DNA of 64,000 nt from NCBI GenBank assembly GCA_010093485.1, contig MU001507.1:135620-199619 (forward strand). The letters are read 5' to 3'. This DNA is from Karstenula rhodostoma CBS 690.94 (lineage: Eukaryota; Ascomycota; Dothideomycetes; Pleosporales; Didymosphaeriaceae). Below, in pieces: positions 10,807 through 22,181 of the stretch. The translations under genes and the position numbers were made by a program. Numbering within the stretch: position 1 is the first letter of the stretch; each line of letters opens with the position of its first letter. A model generated the notes under the pieces. That model made no database searches. It saw only the letters and a list, made by a program, of their open reading frames with translations, and had not been told where the DNA came from.

Positions 10807-12407
10807 GACTGACGTGTGGTGAGAGGGTCTAGCTCGACCGGATGCGTTGGGCGAAGGAGCTAGCCGGTGGCTGCAGGCGGACAAAGGAGTGACGAAAGCG
10901 ATGCAGGCGAAGAAAGTAACCCGGCGTTGACTCAACAGACGGGCATCGGGGGCAGTGAAGGTCGCACGGTGAAGGCGGCGCGGGGGCGAGCAGCACAGCT
11001 ACAAAGGAAGGAAGGCAGTGGGAGCAGCGTGACGGGGCGGTCTTGATGGTTTGATGCTGGGGGCGGGCAGGGGACTGGGACCGGGCAAGCGCGGAGCACT
11101 GCCTGCGCGGCCCATGCTGGCAAGCCTCGCTGCCACGAACGATAAAGACTGCAGACAGCAAACAGCACGCCTCGATGCCTGCATGCGGGCGCGTACAGTA
11201 CAGCCTCGTCGCTCGCGAGTGTCTTACCTTGACCGCGCATTCCCGTCGTCTGCAGGCCGAGGGTACAGAGGTAGCACACGTCGTAGCGAAGGCGAGAGCC
11301 CGTCTGTCACCGGCCGTCGTTGTTTCTCCGAGCCATCGCGTGAGAAACAACACCCCATTCTCGCCATGCTCTTGCCACCTCTTCCCTGGCACCCACCCAG
11401 CCGCAGGTAATACGATACATTAATACGATACATAGTTCATGGTCATCAATAAACTATCGCTACCGAAAGAGCCGCTTACGATATCGTTAGTGCGCAGCCG
11501 GCCGCGTAGATCAATCAATGTTGGCATGGCATCGGCCCCAGCCCGCCTCAATCAGGGAACTCGAGAGCCAACGTCGATAGGCCCGTCGGGCAACGACCTT
11601 GGGTGCAAGCGCCGACGATGCAGGGTACCTCCGACAGTGCCCAGTACATGTGCCAGACGAGGGCGGTGATTGCGCGCTGCGCTGCAGAGTGATGGCTGGA
11701 ACCATTGGCCGAGTTTCAGGAACCCAACGCCTCCTACAGAACTCCACTTGCCCCGCTGAGGGGGACCACGCAGTCGCAGCAGCAGCGGAACAGCGCTCGA
11801 AAAGGCAAAACATGTGCATCGCACGACCGAGGTGTTCCAGGATGCGAGACCCAACTTTCCGGAAAGAGCAGGTGTGGTAGCCGTCGATCGCGGCCCTTGG
11901 ATTTCACTCCAACAGGGCGGCGCTATCAGTTATCATTGGCTGAGCTTATTCCAGCAGGCAGCGGCATCATTGGGCGGACGACAAGCTAGTTCAAGCGAGC
12001 TTGTAGCCTGCATTAGCGTCGATGCGAGCCTGTGCTGACATCATACATCGTGGAGACCAAGTTCTACATCCTTCAAATTGCATCATGATGGAGGCAGAAG
12101 GAGTAGATTGGCGTCAGCGCTGGTTCGATCTATACTCTTCACTCGTTCACCCCCAGAGTAAAGTGCATGTACTCTGTCTGACAGTCAGGAGCGCAGTCTC
12201 CAATACCAGTCACTTCCGACATGCCGACCGCACGCAAATCAGCCTTGCATCTGCCCTCTCGCTTAGGCGACGTCACGTGGCTCTTTGCTCTCACGCTTTC
12301 AACGCTTCAGTCTCAATGGGCAGGAAGGCTCTGCTAGCTTCGTGACCTACACTTTGACACCACCGGTCACGACTCAGATTCTCGTATCTACCTTACCCAC
12401 CTCTAGC
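10807..12407. other. 1.6 kb spacer, no gene seen
   Basis: This holds the upstream region of SEC2 and the 3' flank of the Zn2Cys6 gene. Several open frames of 60-120 codons occur on both strands but overlap one another, have no domain similarity I recognise and no coherent splice sites. I regard them as chance frames in GC-rich DNA. Confidence 0.45.
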
Positions 12408-14583
12408 CTACCTCAAGGCTTCCCAAGCCGACCAGTCAATAATGTCGAAGTCGAAGTTCTCCGGCAATAAGTCGCCATAAAGCGACTGTGTAGCTTCTTC
12501 GACTGTCGCGGAGGAGTCAATAACTGGCAGATTGAAGCTTTGAAACAACTGTCGAATCCACTCAGGGGTCTCGATCGCATCGGCGTCCGGCCTTTGCTGT
12601 CGCATTTCAAGTTCGTATCTCTGCCACGCTGCGGCCGTGATGCGGGCGAGAAATTCCACCTCCGGGCGAGTCGTGGCGGTCATCAGATCGGGATGGACTC
12701 CATACACACGGCCGATAAGGTTCCATAAATCGGCCACTTGGGGCTGGCCGGATCTTTGGTGTGCTTCGAGTATCACATACACGACTAACGTCTGTCAGTA
12801 TGGCCTCGGCTTTCAATACGATGGCTCAGTGTACCGATAGCGAAGTACTTACAAGAGGGTACCTGAAAGAAGATGTCGTTTCCCCACCTGAAGCCCGAGA
12901 TGGATGGCGTTGTTTGGCTCAAGATGTAATACTCCAGGCTCTTTGAGCATATCCCCAGAAGATCTTCACGCGCTGCAGGAAGCAGTTCAGAGATCTTCGC
13001 GTTCACGAGCGTAGGTTGTCGGACGTTGCTGCGAGCTGAGAGACCGAACAAGCGGATGCCAATCTGCATATGGACATGCAACGGGTTGACAAGCTCGCAA
13101 TGCTGAAGAAACCTCTCCGCTAGAATTGTTTCGAGTTCGTCGATCTTAGTATCCTTTATTGCAAGTGACATATGCGGTGAAAGCATCCAAGCCAAGTCTC
13201 CAGAGCTGTCCTTGCCTAGCAATTCGCGACGTCTTTGCAAAATACTGTATCTCCAGAGACAGGGCGATATGCTTGTCAGGCCTTTTCGTTCGACTGGCAT
13301 AATTTCTGTTGTCGGGTTGAAGTCGCTATCTTCTAGGTTCGACGGCATCTGGGTGTCCCAGGTGGCGAAGATTGTCAAGCTGAGGGCGCCCACCAGTCGC
13401 GAGACAGCTAGTTCCAGAAACTGTAGCTGCCACCAGATACGCCGACGTTCTTCGCTTCGTAGAGCGCTCAAACCGAACGTGGATCCATCGCGATGTAGGC
13501 CCATTCGCTCAGCAACACGACTGGCAATTCCCATGAGCGGGTGTATGGCGGAGGGCCGTGTGCGGTCGCGCATGGTTGACTGTGGGGGTTCTGTCAGGAC
13601 GCAGCGCGCGGCGAAATGTTTAGTCGAACTCACAATGTACAGCATAAAAGCCTGCAACACACGCTTGTCCGTTGTTTCTGTGTACTCCGCTTTGGTCAAG
13701 GCATATTCCACGCTCCTTTGACAATGTTGCAGGAATTCATGTTTTGATTCGGACAAGCTACTCTGACATTCTTCGTGGGATAGTGTGAATGCCGCAATGA
13801 ACCTGATGCCGCTTACTAGCGCTTCCTCTTCCACGGTTAATCCAGTGGCGTTTCTCTGGGCCTTTTCGACCACAGGTGCAATTTCCCAGTCGAAGAAGAT
13901 TTTTACCAAAGGATGCACGTTCTTTAGAAATACGGGCCATAGTACGGCTAAGTGGACTGACGGCGAGAGAGGCGAGAAGGAGCCATCATCGTAGGATGTA
14001 TGCTTTTGGTTCAGTATAGTCGGCAGGTAGTGGGTATTGGAAGCATGATTGCCTGGACGGTGACTCGGTGGGTGATCATGGCCTTTCCAGCTGTACCACA
14101 TTGGCCTGAGATGTACAGTCAGCGGACGTGCAGACACACAAGTTCATAGTATGGTACTTGCGTTTCAATATAAGTAACACCGTCGCCATGTGCCAGAAGT
14201 TCATATTCCCCTGGAACAGCTCGATGAACGTTGCTCCCTGGGGATGACTCGTCATTATGAGACCATGGGGCAGGCGTCAAATCATTTGGATTTGGGTCAG
14301 TTCTTTCAGTGGTGTGATTAGGTGTTCGATCTTCGGAGTTATCTAGGTTCTGCGTATCATTGACGTGCTTCGGGTCACCACCGAGTCTTCGGATGTACTG
14401 CTCCAGCTTCTCGATCCGCGCATTGTGTCCACGAAGAAGCTCGCTATTGGCTCCACTCGAATCGGGATAGATACATGTTTCTTTTCTTCTTCGCTTGCAA
14501 TGATAACACGGTTGGACCCTGTCGCATCGCACTTTCCGCTTTGCGCATGGTATACAACTAACGGGCTTCTTGCCCGCAGGCAT
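12408..14583 (-). CDS. Zn2Cys6 fungal transcription factor
   Basis: Four exons (14162-14583, 13634-14105, 12853-13579, 12408-12784) give 665 residues. The start is the ATG of MPAGKKPVSC; the frame upstream of it has no ATG. Residues ~10-41 form the binuclear zinc cluster CIPCAKRKVRC-DRVQP-CYHC-KRRRKET-C, followed by a short linker and the coiled-coil-like RIEKLEQYIRRLGG. The middle region has the fungal-specific regulator motif (IHPLMGIASRVAERMGLHRD, then RSEERRRIWWQLQFLE). Intron 1 (14106-14161) appears to use a GC donor (GCAAGT) with a CTGAC branch site; intron 2 is 54 nt and in frame; intron 3 uses GTAAGT. The gene faces an MFS transporter across 320 bp, so it may control that gene. Its ligand is unknown. 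Confidence 0.88.
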
Positions 14584-14903
14584 TTTAATGTACCCCGGTA
14601 CCACAAAGAAGCTATAGCTGTGAAAAAAGGTGCCTAAAACCTCGCATGTTTGCTTCTCGGTCAATCAGAGGCTTTTTGGGGACGAAGGGGTGATGTGCAG
14701 GTGCGAGCGGAGATGGTCGTGACGTTGAGTAACTTCGTTCTAAAAGCCGAACTTGGTTCGGTACCGAACCGAAGTAATCGGCGCTAACCACTTAACGATA
14801 CCCTTTTTGGCATACATGACATACAAGACATGCACGAAAAGCTCATACTTAATGCTCTTGATTTCCGACATGAGTGCAGTACTTACACTTTCCAATTCCC
14901 AAA
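14584..14903. promoter_or_regulatory. divergent promoter of Zn2Cys6 regulator and MFS transporter
   Basis: The two translation starts are 320 bp apart and point away from each other, so this segment must hold both promoters. It contains the symmetric element at 14747-14770. Such head-to-head regulator/transporter pairs are common in fungal drug-efflux and secondary-metabolite loci. Confidence 0.75.
14747..14770. promoter_or_regulatory. candidate Zn2Cys6 operator: alternating CCGAAC / GTTCGG half-sites
   Basis: Three half-sites follow one another: CCGAAC (14747-14752), TTG spacer, GTTCGG (14756-14761), TA spacer, CCGAAC (14764-14769). The inner part GGTTCGGTACCGAACC (14755-14770) is a perfect 16-bp palindrome. 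Zn2Cys6 factors typically bind paired CGG/CCG triplets in inverted, everted or direct order, and both orders occur here. The position between the two starts makes it the obvious candidate site for autoregulation and transporter control. Binding by the adjacent factor is inferred. Confidence 0.6.
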
Positions 14904-16721
14904 ATGCGTTGGTTTAGAACTGACGGATCACGCCGTCCAGACACAACAACTTCAGAGTCCAGCAGTTTCCCGCTGGAGCCCAGGGACTCCGAATTCCAGA
15001 CTGAAACCAAGACAGCAAACGAAAAAGTCAAAGTCCCAAAGTCCGATCATAAATTTGTTCTGCCTGTCATTTTTGCATTATGTTTGGCAGTCTTTCTCAC
15101 AGCTCTGGTTTGTCTCTCGTGCACATATAAAGCGATACAACTAACAGTTCCGTCCATCAGGACCGGACCATCATTGGAGTCACAATACCCGCTATCTCGA
15201 ATGATTTCAAGTCTTTCGATGATATTGCGTGGTACGAAAGCGCATACCTGCTTACCTTTGCTGCACTGCAATTGCCATTTGGCAAAGTATACGTACGTAC
15301 ATCTTTCCTGGACTTGCAGCTAGCTGATAGAAAGTCACACAGACCTTCTTTCCTGCCAAATGGGCCTTCATTGTACTCGTAGCCATATTCGAGATCGGTT
15401 CCATCATCTGCGCCGCAGCCCCAAATTCCACTGCATTCATCATCGGGCGAGCAATCGCAGGTATCGGGAGTGCGGGCAACATGACTGGCGCGAATGTCAT
15501 CATTGCCAACCTCCTACCGTTGGAGAAGAGGCCCAAATACATGGGCTTCATCGGCGCAACATTCGGGCTGGCTTCTATAGCCGGACCTCTGCTTGGCGGC
15601 GTCTTCGCATCTAAGGTATCGTGGAGATGGTGTTTCTGGATCAATGGGCCCATCGGCTTAGTAGCACTTGTTGTGCTGGTTCTACTTGTGCCCAACAATC
15701 CGCCTGCCCAGGACCATTCGGACAAACCCCTTGTAGACAGATTGAAGGCATACGACCCTGTCGGGACCGCACTTCTCACCCCAGGGCTGATATTGCTTCT
15801 GTTAGCGCTCCAGTGGGGCGGTAACGGTTCAAGTTGGGGTTCTGCTCGGGTTCTTAGCACGCTTGTCATTGGCATCGTGCTCATACTTGCATTCATAGCC
15901 TCCCAGGCCTGGGTGGGAGACAACGGAACTTTGCCACCAAGGATAATTCGTAAGAGAAGCATTGCGGCAGGCACTACGGTATCTTTGGGGTTCGGTTCCA
16001 CGCTTATTATAGTGACGTTTTACCTACCTATTTGGTACCAGGCCATCAAGGGAGTTTCTGCTGTCGATGCGGGTGTACGCATGCTTCCGTACTTCCTCAT
16101 CACAGTCTTCTTCGTCATCGGCTCCGGTGCCGCCGTTTCGAAGCAAGGTTACTACACCCCTTGGCTTATAGCTGGGACAGCTCTCCTGACAATCGGCTGC
16201 GGCCTGTTCACAACATTTCGAGTTGATACCAGCACTGCAAAATCAATTGGGTACCAGGTAAGCAAGCCTGGCCTTAATGTGCTAAGGGGACCGAATCTGA
16301 CCAACATCAGTTGATCGCTGGTGCCGGCATGGGCATGAGCCTTGCGCAATGCAACAACGCAGCTCAAACCGTCCTATCCCATGAAGACATCCCCATCGGC
16401 ATCACAATCATCAACTTTGGCAATTTTGTCGGTGGAACTATCTTCGTCAGCATTTGCCAGGCCATCTTGTCCAGCACGCTCCAATCACGACTCGCCCAGA
16501 AGATTCCAGGACTGGACGTGTCGTCGATTGTGCATGCTGGAGCGACCGACTTGGCGAAGTTGATACCGGTGGACCAATTACCAGTCTTTCACGCTGCGTA
16601 CAACGAAGGGATTGTCAATGTGTGGTACTGTGCGCTTGGAGTTTCGGCCTTTGCCTTCGTGGCTTCGTGGTTTGTGGAGTGGAAGTCTGTCAAAGGGCCG
16701 CAGATTATCAGCGAGGCGTAG
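14904..16721 (+). CDS. MFS multidrug-type transporter, DHA2 (14-helix) family
   Basis: Four exons (14904-15107, 15161-15292, 15343-16257, 16311-16721) with introns of 50-53 nt give 553 residues. A ~60-residue hydrophilic N-terminus precedes helix 1 (FVLPVIFALCLAVFLTALDR); the D of LD-R-TIIGVTIPAI matches the DHA2 motif D1 region. RAIAGIGSAG corresponds to motif B and GFIGATFGLASIAGPLLGG to antiporter motif C; WRWCFWINGPIG is a further family hallmark. The number of hydrophobic segments fits 14 helices. Members export drugs, toxins or secondary metabolites at the plasma membrane by proton antiport. The cargo is unknown. The divergent Zn2Cys6 gene is the likely regulator. Confidence 0.92.
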
Positions 16722-17535
16722 TTTCCACATACGAAAGGTCAACTATAGCCTTTTGGTGTATGGGGCTCATCATTCAGCGGTTGCATGCTTGAGTTTAGCT
16801 CAAACTCTTTTTTACCCACCATTGTACATTTTGATTTGTAACATAACTTGTAAAAAAACTCTCATACAATATCATACCTCTGAGAACAGTTGCATTATCT
16901 CATCATCGCCGAAAGAGTAGTACATGAACAGCTTGAGAGCGTGATTCAAGAATCCTCATGACATGATGGTTACTAAGAAACCACAACGAGATAATCTCAC
17001 CGGTACCAGCACGAAGCGGGCTGCGTGAGCAACCGCGAACCGGTGACCACCTTGCGGAAGGCTGAAAGCCAGCGAGTGGGGCGCTCCGGGTAGTGAACGA
17101 ACAGACGCGAAGCTGACATGTACGACCAATCGGAGGTGTCCAGGTGTTCTAACTCGCTAAGAAGTTGCATGTGGCGGAGCTGACAGGGTGCCCTTAGGCA
17201 CGTGCAAGTTGGCTTAGTGATGGCTATCACCAATTGTTCCTGACGACTTTCTTGTTGGTGTTCATCATGAGCTGCATGACAGCAAACGATGGAATTGCAG
17301 CCTGTTTCACTTGACTTCATTCATATACAATGATCGTAATTAATTCGGTTAGATATTGCTCAGACTTTTCAGTCGACAAGGCTACGCCTTACCAGTCGGC
17401 CTCGTAACTGCAGCTTCCCTGTCTCTGTGTAACCCTGCCAGAGGCAGTAACGCCAAGCGATTGAGGCTATGACTTCAACTGCCTAAAACTCCTCAGCCTT
17501 CCTCACCACCTTCACTTCACCTCCATCACCGGACC
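16722..17535. other. 0.8 kb spacer
   Basis: Between the transporter and the HeLo-like gene I see no coding sequence. The first ~200 bp after 16722 are A/T-rich, consistent with a 3' untranslated region; the last ~100 bp before 17536 are C/T-rich, consistent with a fungal leader. Confidence 0.5.
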
Positions 17536-20141
17536 ATGACAGACCCGTTTTCTGTAGCCGCGAGTTCGTTCGCAGTTGTGGGCGTTGCCGACGTCGTCCT
17601 GCGTACTTGTCTTAAATGCCACCAGTTCCTCTCCGATATCGAAGATGCGCCGGCTTCAATCGATGACCTGAAGACCTGTCTAAGGAACAACACCTCGCTC
17701 GTCCAGACTCTTAGGAAGCATATACAAGATTTAGAGGCTACTGCTTCTCCAAGTGATCGTGCCGAGCTTCAACCGGCAATCGAACAGTTCAAAGTCGCCA
17801 TCGGATTGTTGCGTCGCGAGATGGCCACGCTCCTCGCTCGAGCTTCGAAATACAACAGAATGAGAAAGACATGGGCGAATGTGAGACATGTACTTGCAGA
17901 AAAAGACATACGCAAAACAACAGAGCGAATGGAGCACGCAAAATCTACGCTGTCTGTTGCTCTATCGCTAGTTGAAGGGTACGTATCGTCATCTATTCAA
18001 ATCTACCGGATAAGACGTGACAACACTCGAGTGTCTGTACCCAGTGTACCATATCTCTGGGGTGATTGATACCTCAGGCTACTTGAGTGGTATAATCCCA
18101 GTAGAGCTTGCAGATATTGGTTGGCTCGCTACATTACAGACACTTACTCGGTTTGATTAGGAAACGCTCTGCCATTGACCACAAAAAAACTGGAACTGCC
18201 ATAATCCAGACCTCTACCCAAGTGATCTCAGCAATTGGGCAATTACAAAATGAACAAACGACAATAGTGTCTCAGAACAACACGATCATCTCTCACACAG
18301 TGCAACAAAAACAAGGCACGAGGGAGACACAAAGAGAGATACAACGTTTCCGGCATGTAAGCCAAAAGCAACACGATAATCTTCGAAGGCAAATGGGAAG
18401 AGATACCAACTTGATCGTGAAGAAATTGGAGGATATCCACATCTCGTCGTCACATCGTCTCACCAAACGAGAGAGTAATCGTAGGATCTTCCTCAGGGGC
18501 GCAGATCAGGAAAAAGCATTGACTACACTTTTACTCATGAAGGAACATGTTAGACAGGCGGCTGTAAAGAACATTGCTTATACGAAGGAGGGTATCTCAC
18601 AGCAGGATATGAACCTTTTTCTGTCAGAGTTCAACCACCTCGTTTCTTCAGCAGTACAGGAGACCGCTGCTCAACATCCGGACTCGACCGCTAGGCCATT
18701 GGATCGATGGTGCTATTCTGGGTCTTCTGGTGGGTCCCTGCCCACAAATTATCTAGCAGATAACTCGCCCTGGAGACGCGACCAAACTCACGACCTTACA
18801 CCCAGCCTCAAAAAACGACCTGACGGGAGATCAAGTCTGCGGACCTCACGCAGATATTGGATCCATCAAACAATCATGGGAAAATTGATCTTCATGATTA
18901 CTGGAGCTTCGGAGGGAGACATTCAAGAACAGGATGTTGTTGAGAGTCGGCTCATCTTCATCCCGCACGCTCATGTGCATCCTGTCGTAGCAACTGTTCG
19001 GTTTACCCAGGCGAAGAATATGAATGTCAAGTTGCAGTTATATACACAGCTCAATATATTCAGGCCCGTCAGTTACTACGATGCTGGGGTTCACTACGCT
19101 TTATACACCCATGGATCAATAGAAGATATCGACACCGCATTTCGAGAAGGTCGTATTACTCCGTATGATGTGACCGAAAATGGTATAATATTATCTCAAT
19201 ACGTAAGTACGACGTTGTAAGACATACATCCCCAAAATTGTCTGAAATGTTGTCTAGATCGCAGGAGCGGTATTTCGCGCTGATATACTGAGATATCTTG
19301 ACAGTCAAGGGGTTGGTCACGTGGCATTGAAGTAAGTAGACACCTTTTGTATTGTATGATGGCTAATGAAAGCAGCGGCGACGGTGATGTTATGCTTGGA
19401 ATCTGGTATCACATGCATGACAAGGTACCTGAATATGTTTGGAACCGCCATGATGACATGCAATCGTATCTTGATGGCCGCATCAACTCTTTCACATCGA
19501 ACAGTGGAGTGCAAGTAGCATTGGGAGGGAGGGGTGCCTCGGGATATATTGACCCCGATCCAGAAAGAGTACAGCGATGGCGAGGATTCCTTGTACGAAA
19601 TGGTATAGTAGATGAGTTCCGAGACAAAGATTTCAAAAGGGCGTTCATGTATTACTGTTATAGTCCACACCAAAACAGCGTGGCAAACCTTGCTATGTTT
19701 CTGGAACTAGGCATGGACCCCAACACAATGAGTCCAACCAATTCCACGGGTAGGAATGGCTTGCACGAGTCGATAAGACATCGCTCCAAGGGTCGCAAGT
19801 GGAAATATAAAAGACATCCGGTTTCTGAGAGGAGAGTGCTCGAAAAAAAACTTGTCGTTCTAATCAAAGCTGGAACCTCGATACATCATCGCGATTCCGA
19901 CGGTCACACACCATCGATTTATGCCAGGGGGTATAATTGGTGGGATGTTTGGTGTCGAGCACTGGAAAGAGCTGGCTTCAATATCGATGAAATGCTTGAG
20001 GTGGAGAACAACGAATGGTTACAGGAAGCTGGGTGGGAGGAAAAGTTGTTAGACATGGGGGGTACACGTGGAGGGAGATCAACATCGGCTGGGATGAGGA
20101 TACGGACGAGGAAACGGACAGTGAGTCAGACGATGACTTAG
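17536..20141 (+). CDS. HeLo-like N-terminal domain protein with ankyrin-type C-terminus
   Basis: The model has four exons: 17536-17978, 18161-19202, 19258-19331 and 19376-20141, giving 774 residues. The start MTDPFSVAASSFAVVGVADV and the following helices match the HeLo-like N-terminal domain found on fungal STAND/NLR-type proteins, which act in self/non-self recognition and cell death. A long Gln-rich helical region follows (ISAIGQLQNEQTTIVSQNN). The C-terminal third contains ankyrin-like stretches (ELGMDPNTMSP, LIKAGTSIHHRDSDGHTPSI). No NACHT P-loop is visible. Intron 1 is long (182 nt) and could hide a small exon. Near the end, the frame read to 20141 becomes unlike protein after 20057, while another frame continues an acidic tail to 20296 (see findings), so the true C-terminus is doubtful. 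Confidence 0.7.
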
Positions 20142-22181
20142 ACGAGTATTCAGATGAAGATCCAGATGAGCACTCAAACGAAGACATGGTTGATGCCTCA
20201 GAGGACGCAATTGAGGGGGTACAGAATCACACTGAAGAAGCGGTGGACGATGACACAAAAGAGAACAAATTGGCAAGTTCAGATCCTAGCCAGTAGCAAA
20301 TGCTAACTGGGGATCTATCTCATTTCGTAATTATCCAAGTGCGGTTTAGAACCAAGGGGATCAGTCAGTCAGGCACACTCGTATGTTTTGATATCCAGAT
20401 ACATGTAGTCGGGTAGGCAAAGTTTTTCCATACGGTACATGGTTCCCGCTATAACGTCGAGAACGAAGAGTGACAGGGTTCCGTTATTCTCGTTCTATCA
20501 ACATCGGCTTCTTCTGTGTCAGTCCTCTCAACACCGTTGACATCGAAACTAAAAGATCCTCCGAAGTTTGTTGCTTACGACAATAATGAGGTCCACGCCT
20601 AGTTTGATGTATGCATCAAAGCCAAAAAGCCGACCAGAGTAGACCCAGCAGCTACGACCGCTCCGGACGAGCGCAACAAACTTAAACACTCCAATAATGA
20701 TCAGACCCCTTTTCATCACGGGCTACAAAACCCAATTCGTAATTTCTACAGAAACAAAGTCATGGTATCTGTGTGTTGTTTGGGAGGGACATACATGCGA
20801 CTTGTGCATCATGGGATGGGCAGAAATCAAAACACTCAGGTCTCTACTTCCCCACAGCAAAGATCCACGAGTACTGACTAAGGCAACTTAAGGATCTACG
20901 ACTATGATAACAGGCGTCTCGAAGGAGTACACGTCCATGTAGAAGATAGAAGGCAAGTTGTCCATGGAGAGCACTGAAGCTAGCACGGCTCCGGTCAGTT
21001 CTTACCTGTCATCCTCCCCACTCTTCTACGAATCGTATTGCGGTAGCAACTGCAGTCAGCGACAGTTCAATCATGCTTTTCTGCCAGGTGTTATGGTTGT
21101 TGCCCGAAACCGACAACGGTTTAGACGCACGTGCGTAGCCTCCATCCATCCATGTATGAACCTGACCTCAGCCCATTGCGCTGTTTTCCTAGCGAAAGAA
21201 TGGCTGCGAGCCCTCTTGTGCGCAACTTTTCTTGAACGAACCAAAGGCTGGTACCTTCAACATGTGGAAGGGCTTCTCGCACACGTCACGTGGCAATCGG
21301 TTTCCAGCCCCCGCGGCCTCTCCACTTGACATGCGAGACATGGCGTCGGAGGATTTAGCAATTGCTGGCCAATGAGAAAATGCAATTGCATTGATTGGCT
21401 GAGAGCGCCGGAGCATAAACCTGCTAGCAGGGTGTATGAAACCGTCGCCTCATGTGCAACGCTGGAGGTGGCATTCCTTCGAGAGCAACATGTTCTGTTC
21501 CTTCGGTAATGTGGTCACTGGTCACTGGTCAATATGCGTGCGATCGCGTGGCAGTGCGACCAAAAGGCGCGGCCCCGGATGCGATGAATGCGCAGAGTGC
21601 GTGCGGTGGGGAATGCTGTCGAGTCACCTGCACGCAGCGTTGTTGGCGTTGGCGGTTCTCCATGTGAAGAACAGCGGGCGTGCCATCCCTGCAGCTCGCC
21701 CCTGAGCTGTTGTTTTCGTCTCTTCCCTCTTCCAAGAGAGTCTCCAGCCTTCGACGGTGCCACGAAGCGCGCAGTGTCGTCGCATCCACACACATTCCAG
21801 GCCGCGTCGCTTGCTCCGTCACTCGCTACAGAGAGTTTCGGCGTAGACCCGCGTCGTCGCTTTCTTCAAAAGTCCACACCCCAGAATCCCAGCCCTACGA
21901 CTAAACTGCGGAGCTTCGCCTTCGCCCGTGCCCACCGGAGCTTGTCCCTGCAGTAGCGGTCCCCGACCTTGTTAATCTCACGAGCCCAATTTCAGCGCCC
22001 TCGTCCAACCCCTTCAATCTCTTGCGACGTTGCAATCGCGCCCGCCTGCTCGCACTGGTGAAGGCTGTCCACTGCAACCGGCCACCGCAACCGGCCACCC
22101 ACGCCTCCTTTTCCCGTACCGTAATTAGTTACACGCGCGCGTACCCGCCCGCCGTTCATATTGCGACACCGCCCACCTGCC
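20142..22181. other. 2 kb spacer, including possible acidic tail exon and septin leader
   Basis: The first ~155 bp (to 20296) carry an open acidic frame (DEDTDEETDSESDDDLDEYS) that probably belongs to the preceding gene. The rest shows only short unconnected frames. The last ~200 bp before 22182 are C-rich and likely the septin promoter and leader. Confidence 0.45.

Noticed and set aside
10936..12345. Many overlapping 60-190-codon frames on both strands
   Set aside because: They contradict each other, lack domains and lie in GC-rich spacer DNA where chance frames are common.
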